Origin: Perlucidibaca sp.
GTDB lineage: Bacteria > Pseudomonadota > Gammaproteobacteria > Pseudomonadales > Moraxellaceae
Direction: 5' to 3'
DNA length: 64,000 nt
NCBI GenBank assembly: GCA_023265995.1
Contig: JAHFSA010000005.1
Location: 176,403-240,402 of the forward strand
The stretch's first letter is position 1. The number at the start of each line of letters is the position of its first letter. Position numbers and translations under genes: made by a program. The notes under the pieces were generated by a model that had not been told where the DNA came from, searched no databases, and worked only from the letters and a program-made list of their open reading frames with translations. This document shows positions 20,852 through 29,715 of this stretch, piece after piece.

Positions 20852-21208
20852 TCAGGAAGCATCAAGTGCGGTCAGGACATTGCCGTCGAAATGGATGCCG
20901 GCCCAGCCGTGGCGCATGAACTGGCGGATGTTGGCATGGTCCTGACCGGCCGGATCGGCCTGGACATGGCGGTAGTGGCGACCGAAGCAGCGCAGCGTGT
21001 CTTCCTCGCCCAGTCCTTCATGGCGGGCAAAGGCGAACAGGCGGCAGGAGCCCTCGTTCTGGCCGGCGGCATTGCGCACGCGGTCGGCATCGAGGCCGTT
21101 CTCGAAGGCGGTCGGGGTGTAGTCGTAGTGCGCCTGGATGAAGGCCTGCACGTCTTCAAAATCGTAGCGCTCGGCCTGCAGGCCGGCGAGCAGTTCGGTG
21201 AGTGTCAT
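20852..21208 (-). CDS. HopJ-family protein
   Basis: The 118-residue protein matches the HopJ family core, with DVQAFIQAHYDYTPTAFENG, NEGSCRLFAFARHEGL, TLRCFGRHYR and HANIRQFMRHGWAGI segments. The family was named from a Pseudomonas syringae candidate effector, but it is widespread in bacteria without a type III system, and no secretion genes are here. A housekeeping role, not virulence, is likely; the biochemical function is unknown. ATG 21208 begins MTLTELLAGLQAERYD; an upstream extension of 25 residues is unlikely. Confidence 0.88.
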   Translation of the reverse strand: MTLTELLAGLQAERYDFEDVQAFIQAHYDYTPTAFENGLDADRVRNAAGQNEGSCRLFAFARHEGLGEEDTLRCFGRHYRHVQADPAGQDHANIRQFMRHGWAGIHFDGNVLTALDAS

Positions 21209-21362
21209 GAAAAGTGTCCGGGTGTAGATGCAAAGGCTGTCTTGATGCCTGTTGCCGCCGCGCCGGTCAAGTCGGGAACGCATGATATTTGTTCTGTCGG
21301 GTTATGCAGACATGACATAAAATAGCGGCCTTCGTCCAACCTGGTCATAGCAGAGAAACACC

Positions 21363-22505
21363 ATGTCCATCGATCACGCCGAACTGGAACTGTTCCGCGA
21401 CAACGTCAAGCGCTTCCTGGAAAACGAGATTCTTCCGCACTACGAACAGTGGGAAAAAGACTCCTGGATGCCGCGTGAAATCTGGAACAAGCTCGGCGAG
21501 AACGGCCTGCTCTGCGTTGATCAGCCGGAACAGTACGGCGGCGTCGGCGTGCCGTTCCAGTATTCGATGGTCATTCTCAATGAAATGGCCAGGATGGGTC
21601 TGGCCTCGCTGGCCACCGGCGTCAGCGTCCACTCGGACATCTGCGGCCCGTACATCGAGCATCTCGCCCAGGAGGCCGTGAAGGCCTACTGGCTGCCGCG
21701 TCTGGCCTCCGGCGAAGCCGTCGCTGCCATCGGCATGACCGAACCGGGCGCTGGTTCCGACCTCGCCGGCATCCGTACCAGCGCCGTGCGTGATGGCGAC
21801 CACTACATCGTCAACGGCTCCAAGACCTTCATCTCCAACGGTCAGCACGCCGATGTCGTGATCATGGCCGTGAAGACCGATCCGGCCGCCGGCTCCAAGG
21901 GTGTCTCGCTGCTGCTCATGGACACCACCCTGCCGGGCTTCAGCAAGGGCAAGAAGCTGGAGAAGATGGGTCTGCACTCGCAGGACACCTCCGAGCTGTT
22001 CATGGACAACGTGCGCGTGCCGGCTGACTGCCTGATGGGCCAGGAAGGCAAGGGCTTCGCCTACATGATGAACGAGCTGCCGCGCGAGCGTCTGAACATC
22101 GCCGTCATCGCCACCGCCGCCTCGGAAGGCACGCTGGAGCGCACCGCCCAGTACGTGCAGGAGCGCAAGGCGTTCGGCAAGCCGCTGTCACAGCTGCAGA
22201 ACACCCGTTTCACTCTGGCCACCTGCAAGACCGAAATCATGGCTGCCCGTGCTTTCGTCAACAACTGTGTCGACCTGCATGCCGAAGGCAAGCTCGATAT
22301 CCCGACCGGTGCCGCCGTCAAGCTCTACACCACCGAGCTGCAGGGTCGCGTTGCCGACGCCTGCCTGCAGATGCACGGTGGCTACGGCTACATGCTGGAG
22401 TACGGTGTTTCGCGTGCCTACATCGATGCCCGCATCCAGCGCATCTATGGCGGCGCCAGCGAGATCATGAAGGAAGTGGTCGCGCGCGAGCTGCTCGGTC
22501 GCTGA
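21363..22505 (+). CDS. Acyl-CoA dehydrogenase (long-chain/isovaleryl type)
   Basis: This is a 380-residue acyl-CoA dehydrogenase with the FAD-binding signature IGMTEPGAGSDLAGIRT and the C-terminal RIYGGASEIMKEVVAREL. In this motif Gly replaces the Glu that is catalytic in medium-chain enzymes. As in long-chain and isovaleryl-CoA dehydrogenases, the base is then expected on another helix; Glu242 in ELPRERLNIA is the likely candidate. No electron-transfer flavoprotein or beta-oxidation partners adjoin it. It is monocistronic and divergent from the HopJ-like gene, with a terminator just after. Confidence 0.93.
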   Translation: MSIDHAELELFRDNVKRFLENEILPHYEQWEKDSWMPREIWNKLGENGLLCVDQPEQYGGVGVPFQYSMVILNEMARMGLASLATGVSVHSDICGPYIEHLAQEAVKAYWLPRLASGEAVAAIGMTEPGAGSDLAGIRTSAVRDGDHYIVNGSKTFISNGQHADVVIMAVKTDPAAGSKGVSLLLMDTTLPGFSKGKKLEKMGLHSQDTSELFMDNVRVPADCLMGQEGKGFAYMMNELPRERLNIAVIATAASEGTLERTAQYVQERKAFGKPLSQLQNTRFTLATCKTEIMAARAFVNNCVDLHAEGKLDIPTGAAVKLYTTELQGRVADACLQMHGGYGYMLEYGVSRAYIDARIQRIYGGASEIMKEVVARELLGR

Positions 22506-22530
22506 ACTGCTGCAACCCATGTTGTGAAGG

Positions 22531-22553
22531 AGCCGGGCCAGTCCCGGCTTTTT
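22531..22553 (+). terminator. Rho-independent terminator after the acyl-CoA dehydrogenase
   Basis: A 7-bp GC-rich stem AGCCGGG/CCCGGCT with a 5-base loop runs directly into TTTT, 25 bases after the stop codon at 22505. Confidence 0.85.
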
Positions 22554-22643
22554 CATGCCTGTCTGCCTGTCGTCGGATCGTCACCCAGCTGACGTATTGC
22601 CGGCGTAAGCTCGATTTTCTCCAGACATAGAGAGGACAGGAAC

Positions 22644-23060
22644 ATGGGCATTCTTGATGATGTGACATCGCTGCTGGGCAATGCCGGCGGCCAGGCTGGC
22701 GGTGCGGCAGGCAATGTTCTGGGTGCCGTGCAGGGCCTGATCGGTGAACAGGGTGGCCTGCAGGGTCTGGTGCAGAAGCTTCAGGCCGGCGGTCTCGGCG
22801 AGCAGGTCAAGTCCTGGATCAGCACCGGCCAGAATCTGCCGATCAATGCCGAACAGCTGCAGCAGGTGCTAGGCAATCCGCAGATAACGGCACTGGCCGG
22901 CAAGCTCGGCATCGATCCGCAGCAGGCCGCGGCCCAGGTCGCGCAGTTCCTGCCGGGCCTCGTCGACAAGCTCACGCCCAATGGTCAGCTGCCTGAAGGC
23001 GGCAACCTGCTGGCGCAGGGTGCCGATCTGCTCAAGGGCTTTCTCAACAAGCCGACCTGA
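22644..23060 (+). CDS. YidB-like DUF937 family protein
   Basis: The 138-residue protein begins MGILDDVTSLLG, followed by a Gly/Ala/Gln-rich segment and LVQKLQAGGLGEQVKSWIS. It continues with QLQQVLGNPQITALAGKLGI and AAAQVAQFLPGLVDKLTP. These are the hallmark segments of the YidB/DUF937 family, whose function is unknown. It has no signal peptide or membrane helix. The start has AGAGAGGACAGGA upstream. It is convergent with rsmB. Confidence 0.88.
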   Translation: MGILDDVTSLLGNAGGQAGGAAGNVLGAVQGLIGEQGGLQGLVQKLQAGGLGEQVKSWISTGQNLPINAEQLQQVLGNPQITALAGKLGIDPQQAAAQVAQFLPGLVDKLTPNGQLPEGGNLLAQGADLLKGFLNKPT

Positions 23061-23085
23061 CGCTCAGGCCGCAAGCTCGGCGAGC

Positions 23086-24468
23086 TCAGGCCTGCCTGGT
23101 CAGAAGCGCGTAGTAGAAGCCGTCGTGGCCGTTGATCTCGGGCAGCAGCTGGCGTCCTTGCGGGCGCCACTGACCGGGCATTTCGCCGTCGAAGCGCAAC
23201 GGCGTTGTCCGGGCATCGGGCGTGCGGGCGAGGAAGGCGGTGATCTGGTCCTCGTTCTCGGCCTTGAGCAGCGAGCAGGTGGCATAGAGCAGGCGCCCGC
23301 CCGGCTTCAGCGTCAGCCACAGGCGATCGAGCAGGCTGGCCTGGATGGCCACGGTCTGCGCGATGTCGGTGGCGCGGCGCAGCAGCTTGATGTCAGGGTG
23401 ACGACGGATCACGCCGGTGGCGCTGCAGGGCGCATCGAGCAGAATGGCATCGAAGGCGGTGCCATCCCACCAGCTGTCGAGGTCGGCGGCATCGGCACAA
23501 GTCACCTTTACCTTCCCTGCCTGCGGGCTGCCGGCCGGATAGCCGGCGCGCTCCAGGTTCTCCTCGACGCGCCTGAGGCGATCCTGATCGTTGTCGAGCG
23601 CGACCAGGGCAGCCATGTCGGGCTGTATTTCCAGCAGATGCGCAGTCTTGCCGCCGGGTGCGGCGCAAGCGTCGAGCACGCGTTCGCCGGCAGCTGGCGC
23701 GAGCAGGCAGGCGGCGAGCTGGGCAGCTTCATCCTGCACTGACAGCAAGCCTTCGGCGAGGCCCGGCAGGGCCTGGATCGGCACCGGCTCGGTCAGGCGC
23801 AGGCCATCCGGTGCATGACGCGTCGGCTCCAGCGGCAGACCCTCCTCGATCAGCTCGGCAAGCAGCGCATCACGGCTGCTGCGGCTGCGATTGACGCGCA
23901 GGGTGGTCGGCGCCGGGCTGTTGTTGGCGGCAATGATGGCATCGGCCTGATCACCCCAGTCGGCACGCAGGGCGCGCAGCAGCCAGGCCGGGTGGGCATG
24001 TTCCTGGATGAGCGCGGCATGCACCAGTTCGGCCTCGCGTCGCTGCAGGCTGCGCAGCACGCCGTTGATGAAGCCGGTGAGCTTGTCCATGCCGAGCTGG
24101 CGGGCGGCCTCGACAGTTTCGGCGATGGCGGCATGATCGGGGATGCGCATGGCCAGCAGCTGGTGGGTGCCGATCAGCAGCAGGGCCTCCACCGTGTTGT
24201 CCTTGGTCGCGCGCTGCAGCAGCGGCTTGATCAGCGTGCGGTAATGAATGGCATGGCGCGCGGTGCCCTGCACCAGCTCCTGGAGCAGGCCTATGTCCTC
24301 GCCGCGACAGGCGCGCTGCGCCGGCGGCAGGGTGGCGCTGAGCGAGCGCTCGCCGGCCAGCGCCGGGCCCAGGGCCTGGGCTGCGAGGGCGCGGACACCG
24401 AGCTCGCGCCGGCTGCTTTTGGCGGGGCCGCCCTTACCTGGATTGCGTGACGTCTGCGGGCGGCTCAT
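23086..24468 (-). CDS. rsmB: 16S rRNA (cytosine-967-C5)-methyltransferase RsmB
   Basis: RsmB methylates C967 of 16S rRNA using S-adenosylmethionine. The 460-residue protein has an N-terminal NusB-like RNA-binding domain (residues about 20-160) and a Rossmann methyltransferase domain with DACAAPGGKTAHLLE. The two catalytic cysteines are in DAPCSATGVIRRHPD and YATCSLL. It is longer than E. coli RsmB by about 30 residues, largely a basic N-terminal tail (SRNPGKGGPAKSSRR). Its ATG overlaps the fmt stop by 4 bases in the def-fmt-rsmB operon. Confidence 0.95.
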   Translation of the reverse strand: MSRPQTSRNPGKGGPAKSSRRELGVRALAAQALGPALAGERSLSATLPPAQRACRGEDIGLLQELVQGTARHAIHYRTLIKPLLQRATKDNTVEALLLIGTHQLLAMRIPDHAAIAETVEAARQLGMDKLTGFINGVLRSLQRREAELVHAALIQEHAHPAWLLRALRADWGDQADAIIAANNSPAPTTLRVNRSRSSRDALLAELIEEGLPLEPTRHAPDGLRLTEPVPIQALPGLAEGLLSVQDEAAQLAACLLAPAAGERVLDACAAPGGKTAHLLEIQPDMAALVALDNDQDRLRRVEENLERAGYPAGSPQAGKVKVTCADAADLDSWWDGTAFDAILLDAPCSATGVIRRHPDIKLLRRATDIAQTVAIQASLLDRLWLTLKPGGRLLYATCSLLKAENEDQITAFLARTPDARTTPLRFDGEMPGQWRPQGRQLLPEINGHDGFYYALLTRQA

Positions 24469-25424
24469 GCGCCGAATACCGTGCCGGGCTGCAGTTCATC
24501 GCGGCGGGCATTGAGCAGCAGGGTAACCGGAAGGGCCTTGCCGCCCGGCAGTTGCAACGTTTCGATCAGCAGCACACTGCCCTCCCCGGCGGCAACCGCC
24601 AGGCCATGTTTGTCGGCACGGATGACCATGCCGGGTGTAGCTGTGGTGGTTTCGCTGCTGACCGGACGAGCCTGCCAGATGCGTACCGACTGACCTGCCA
24701 GCGTGCTGTGCGCCACCGGCACGCCATTGAAGGCGCGCACACGGCGCGCCAGTTCGTCGGCCGGCAGCTGCCAGGCCATCAGTGCCTCTTCCTTGCTGAG
24801 CTTGGCGGCATAGGTCGCGAGCGCGGTGTTCTGCGGCTCGGGCGTCAGCGGCTGCTCGTCGCGCAGCGAATCCACCACGGCGAGCAGGGCATCGCCGCCG
24901 AGCAGGGCCAGACGGTCGTGCAGGCTGGCGCCGGTATCGCTGCGCGAGATCGGGCAGGTGGCCTTGTAGAGCATGGCTCCGGTGTCGAGGCCGGCATCCA
25001 TTTGCATGATGGTGATGCCGGTCTCGCGGTCACCGGCGAGGATGGCGCGCTGGATGGGCGCGGCACCGCGCCAGCGTGGCAGCAGCGAGGCATGCACGTT
25101 GATGCAGCCCAGGCGCGGGATGTCGAGCACGGCCTGCGGCAGCAGCAGACCGTATGCAGCGACCACCATCAGGTCGGGCTCGAGCGCGGCCAGTTCGTTC
25201 TGGGCGTCGATGTCCTTGAGGTTGTGCGGCTGCCAGACCGGGATGTCGTGTTCCAGGGCCAGCTCCTTGACGGGGCTGGCCTTGAGCCCGCGGCCACGGC
25301 CGGCCGGGCGGTCGGGCTGGGTGTAGACGGCGATGATTTCGTGGTGTCCTTGCAGGAGGGCGCGCAGGCTTTCAGCCGCGAACTCGGGAGTGCCTGCAAA
25401 GACGATGCGCAAATGACTGTCCAA
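24465..25424 (-). CDS. fmt: Methionyl-tRNA formyltransferase
   Basis: Fmt formylates initiator Met-tRNA with 10-formyltetrahydrofolate. The 319-residue protein shows the N-terminal formyltransferase domain with IVFAGTPEFAAESL, the HASLLPRWRGAAPIQRAI catalytic stretch and MDAGLDTGAML, followed by the smaller C-terminal tRNA-binding domain (FNGVPVAHS). It lies 27 bases after def and overlaps rsmB, the standard gammaproteobacterial arrangement. Confidence 0.97.
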   Translation of the reverse strand: MDSHLRIVFAGTPEFAAESLRALLQGHHEIIAVYTQPDRPAGRGRGLKASPVKELALEHDIPVWQPHNLKDIDAQNELAALEPDLMVVAAYGLLLPQAVLDIPRLGCINVHASLLPRWRGAAPIQRAILAGDRETGITIMQMDAGLDTGAMLYKATCPISRSDTGASLHDRLALLGGDALLAVVDSLRDEQPLTPEPQNTALATYAAKLSKEEALMAWQLPADELARRVRAFNGVPVAHSTLAGQSVRIWQARPVSSETTTATPGMVIRADKHGLAVAAGEGSVLLIETLQLPGGKALPVTLLLNARRDELQPGTVFGA

Positions 25425-25451
25425 CGGGGGGTACCTGTTCAGGAGGAGGTT

Positions 25452-25958
25452 TCAGGCGCGGGCCCGATGCTGCTTTTCCAGCTTGCTCTTGATGCGGTTG
25501 CGCTTGAGCGGCGAGATGTAGTCGACGAAGAGCTTGCCGTCGAGATGGTCGATCTCGTGCTGCAGGCAGACCGAAAGCAGGCCGTCGGCCTCCATGGTGT
25601 GCTGCTGGCCGTCGAGGCCGAGCGCGGTGACGCGGATGTGGTCGGTGCGTTCCACGGTTTCGTAGAAGCCAGGCACCGACAGGCAGCCCTCGTCGTAGGG
25701 CTTGGTCTCGGCACCGATCTTCTCGATCACCGGATTGATGAACACCTGCGGCTGCGTCTGATCCTCGCTGACATCGAGCACGAGCATGCGGATGTGGCGA
25801 TCGACCTGGGTGGCGGCGAGACCGATGCCGGGGGCGGCATACATGGTCTCCAGCATGTCCTTGGCGAGCTGGCGGATGCCGTCGTCGACCACGGCGACGG
25901 GCTTGGCCACCGTGCGCAGGCGGGAGTCCGGGAATTCGAGTATCGGAAGCAGAGCCAT
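25452..25958 (-). CDS. def: Peptide deformylase
   Basis: Def removes the formyl group from nascent proteins. The 168-residue protein has all three metal-site motifs: [16 protein letters not shown] (the Cys metal ligand) and QHEIDHLDG (two His ligands and catalytic Glu). It is the first gene of def-fmt-rsmB and is divergent from dprA. No LysM-domain gene is found between def and dprA, unlike in many relatives. Confidence 0.97.
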   Translation of the reverse strand: MALLPILEFPDSRLRTVAKPVAVVDDGIRQLAKDMLETMYAAPGIGLAATQVDRHIRMLVLDVSEDQTQPQVFINPVIEKIGAETKPYDEGCLSVPGFYETVERTDHIRVTALGLDGQQHTMEADGLLSVCLQHEIDHLDGKLFVDYISPLKRNRIKSKLEKQHRARA

Positions 25959-26036
25959 GATTTTTCTCCGGCGGCTGGCGAAATGCCGGGGCCGGGACTA
26001 AACCTCATCAGTAGGGGCGACATGCCCGTTGTCCAT

Positions 26037-26042
26037 ATTATA
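26037..26042 (-). promoter_or_regulatory. Candidate -10 element for def-fmt-rsmB
   Basis: On the minus strand a consensus TATAAT lies about 80 bases upstream of the def ATG in the 137-base divergent def/dprA gap. No convincing -35 hexamer is found at 16-18 bases, so the assignment is tentative. Confidence 0.4.
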
Positions 26043-26095
26043 GGCATTCATGGCCGTCGACGCGACCGCCATGGTGCCGCAGGCAGGGAGCCATC

Positions 26096-27256
26096 ATGTC
26101 CAGCGACGCCGTGCTGCGCCTTTATCTGCTGCTGGATCAGGATGATCGTCTCTATCGTCGCGTGGTGAATGCCTTCGGATCGGCCGAGGAAGCGCTGGCC
26201 AGGCCATCCCGGGCCTGGCGCCGGCAGGCGGGTCTGCGTCTCGACGAAAGGTATCTGCTGCGCCATGCCGACTGGCCTCATGGCGAGCTGGCAACGGCGC
26301 TGCATGAGCAGTGGCAGGCCACGCTGGCCTGGCTGGACGAGCCGGATCACGGGCTCTGGCTCGATGGCCCTGAGTGCGGCGAAAAAGGCTGGCCGGCGGC
26401 ACTGAGCCGGCATGCGGCGCGTCCGCCCCTGCTCTTCCTGGCGGGCAACGAGGCCGCGCTGGGTTTGCCGCAGATCGCTGTGGTCGGCAGTCGTGCCGCG
26501 ACCCGGCATGGCCTGGCGCTGGCCCGTGAAATCAGCGCCGATCTCGCCCGTGCAGGCTTTGCCGTTACCAGCGGCCTGGCCAGCGGCATTGATGGCGCCG
26601 CCCATGAGGGCGCGCTGTCGGCCGGAGGCGTCACGCTCGCAGTGCTGGGCTGCGGGCCCGATCTGACCTACCCGCCCCGGCATCGCGAGCTGGCGGCCCG
26701 CGTGATTGCCGAGGGCGGCCTGGTGCTTTCGGAGTTCGCTCCCGGCACGCCACCCAGGGGCTGGCACTTTCCTCGCCGCAACCAGGTCATCAGCGCCCTC
26801 AGCCTGGGCGTGCTGGTGGTCGAGGCCGGGCCCGACAGCGGCTCCATCATCACCGCGCGTGCTGCCGATGACATGAGCCGTCCGGTGTGGGCCGTGCCGG
26901 GGCCGGTGCACAGCCTGCAGTCGCGCGGCTGCCACGAACTGATACGCCATGGGCATGCCCGTCTGGTCGAGAGCGCGGTGGATGTGGTGAGCGATGTTCT
27001 GCCGTCGCTGCGTGACTGGTATGGCGCCTGTCCGGCCGGCGCCACCGGGGTGTCGGCCATGGCGTCCGGTCGTGGCGAGCCGGGAGCCGTCGCCTGTGCC
27101 CTGCGCGACAGGCTCGACTGGCAGGTCTACAGCCTGGACGAGCTGGTTGCCGGCGGTGAGCAGTCGGCTGGCACCGTCATGGCGGCATTGGGCGAGCTGG
27201 AGGTGCTGGGCTGGGTGGCAGCGGTGCCTGGCGGCTACCAGCGGCTGCCGCCCTGA
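26096..27256 (+). CDS. dprA: DNA-processing protein DprA (Smf)
   Basis: DprA loads RecA onto incoming single-stranded DNA during transformation. The 386-residue protein has an N-terminal helical (SAM-like) region and the central Rossmann domain with IAVVGSRAATRHG, SGLASGIDGAAHEGAL, LAVLGCGPDLTYPPRH and FPRRNQVISALS. It ends in a C-terminal winged-helix-like domain (YSLDELVAGGEQSAGTVMAA). The gene is intact, but competence in this organism is only an inference. It is divergent from def and upstream of tsaC. Confidence 0.94.
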   Translation: MSSDAVLRLYLLLDQDDRLYRRVVNAFGSAEEALARPSRAWRRQAGLRLDERYLLRHADWPHGELATALHEQWQATLAWLDEPDHGLWLDGPECGEKGWPAALSRHAARPPLLFLAGNEAALGLPQIAVVGSRAATRHGLALAREISADLARAGFAVTSGLASGIDGAAHEGALSAGGVTLAVLGCGPDLTYPPRHRELAARVIAEGGLVLSEFAPGTPPRGWHFPRRNQVISALSLGVLVVEAGPDSGSIITARAADDMSRPVWAVPGPVHSLQSRGCHELIRHGHARLVESAVDVVSDVLPSLRDWYGACPAGATGVSAMASGRGEPGAVACALRDRLDWQVYSLDELVAGGEQSAGTVMAALGELEVLGWVAAVPGGYQRLPP

Positions 27257-27312
27257 CCTGACAGATGGCCCATGCTAGACTCGTCGGCATGTTTGCGATC
27301 AGACCCCGCTCC

Positions 27313-27879
27313 ATGCCGATTGCCTCTTCCATTCATCTCAGTCTGGCCGTGCGCGCCCTGCGCGACGGCGGTGTCATTGCCTACCCGACCGAATCGGTCT
27401 GGGGCCTGGGCTGCGATCCCTGGCGGCCCGATGCGGTGGCGCGCATCTGGGACATCAAGCGCCGTGATCCCGGCAAGGGACTGATCCTGATCGCTGCCGA
27501 CTGGGCGCAGATCGCGCCCTGGCTGGTCGGCCTGGATGCCGCTTCGCTGGCCCTGCTGAGCGCCAGCTGGCCGGGCCCGGTAACCTGGCTGGTGCCGGTG
27601 CCGGCCGATTTTCCGGCCTGGCTGCGTGGTCGCCACGAGACCGTGGCACTGCGCGTCAGCGCTCATCCCGGCGTGCAGGCACTCTGCCATGCCTTCGGCG
27701 GCGCCCTGGTCTCGACCAGCGCCAATCGCGCCGGTCATCCGGCTGCCCGCTCCCTCTTTGACGTGCGTCAAAGACTGGGTGGCGAGCTCGACTTTATTCT
27801 GCCCGGCGCCACCGGCGGCCTGGCCCGCCCCACTGAAATCAGAGACTTGAGCAGTCAGCGCGTGATACGCGCGGGCTGA
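27313..27879 (+). CDS. tsaC: Threonylcarbamoyl-AMP synthase (YrdC/TsaC)
   Basis: TsaC makes threonylcarbamoyl-adenylate for the t6A37 modification of ANN-decoding tRNAs. The 188-residue YrdC-domain protein contains GGVIAYPTESVWGLGCDP, the KRRDPGKGLILIA binding loop, and VSTSANRAGHPAAR. The start is uncertain: ATG 27313 gives MPIASSIHLSLAVRAL, matching the family, but ATG 27289 is also in frame and neither has a strong ribosome-binding site. It lies between dprA and hemF, a common arrangement. Confidence 0.92.
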   Translation: MPIASSIHLSLAVRALRDGGVIAYPTESVWGLGCDPWRPDAVARIWDIKRRDPGKGLILIAADWAQIAPWLVGLDAASLALLSASWPGPVTWLVPVPADFPAWLRGRHETVALRVSAHPGVQALCHAFGGALVSTSANRAGHPAARSLFDVRQRLGGELDFILPGATGGLARPTEIRDLSSQRVIRAG

Positions 27880-27882
27880 TGA

Positions 27883-28844
<962 letters not shown>

Positions 28845-28845
<1 letters not shown>

Positions 28846-29678
28846 TGGATCGCTATGCCGTGATCGGGAACCCGATCGCCCACAGCAAGTCGCCGCGCAT
28901 CCACGCTGCCTTCGCTGCGCAGACCGGCGAGGCCATGAGCTACGAGGCGGTGCTGGCGCCGCTGGATGATTTCGCCGGCACCTGGACGACCTTTCGTGCT
29001 GCCGGCGGCCGTGGTGCCAACGTCACGGTGCCGTTCAAGGAAACGGCCTGGGCGCTCTGTGACACGCGCTCGCGCCAGGCCGAGCAGGCCGGCGCGGTGA
29101 ACACGCTGATGATCGCCGCCGACGGCCGCCTGCATGGTGACAACACCGATGGCGTCGGCCTCGTGCGCGACATCTCCGACAACGCCGGCTGGCCGCTGGC
29201 GGGGCGGCGTGTGTTGCTGCTCGGTGCCGGTGGCGCCGCGCGCGGTGTCATCGGGCCGTTGCTGGCGGCGGGTGCAGCCATGGTGCAGGTGGCCAATCGC
29301 ACGGCCGCCAGGGCGGATACGCTGGCCCGGCTTTTTGCCGCCGATGGTGATGTTCGCGGCTGTGATCTGCAGGCGCTGGCCGAGCCCACATCCGGGGCGC
29401 CCTTCGATGTCATCATCAATGCCACCAGCGCCAGCCTGCAGGGCGAGCGCATCAGCCTCGCCGCTGGCTGGTTCCACGCCGACACGGCCGCCTATGACAT
29501 GATGTACGGCAGCGAAACACCGTTTCTTGCCTGGGCGCGCGAGCAGGGGCTGGCGCGCCGCCGCGACGGTCTCGGCATGCTGGTCGAGCAGGCTGCCGAA
29601 GCCTTTTTCATCTGGCGCCAGGTGCGCCCGCAGACGACTGATCTGCTGGCGACCCTGCGTGCCGAAATCACTAGTTGA
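28845..29678 (+). CDS. aroE: Shikimate dehydrogenase (NADP+)
   Basis: AroE reduces 3-dehydroshikimate in aromatic amino acid synthesis. The 277-residue protein has the shikimate-binding [10 protein letters not shown], the catalytic Lys in NVTVPFKE and the Asp in GDNTDGVG. It also has the NADP loop GAGGAARG with the NRTAAR specificity patch, and a C-terminal [13 protein letters not shown] segment. The ATG at 28845 overlaps the hemF stop; the frame continues upstream inside hemF but without homology. Confidence 0.96.
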
Positions 29679-29715
29679 AGCGGATCTGTCGCACCGGATC
29701 CTGTCGAGGAATGTC

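Noticed and set aside
20852..21208. HopJ as evidence for a type III secretion effector
   Set aside because: No secretion apparatus or chaperone is near, and the family is widespread in non-pathogens.
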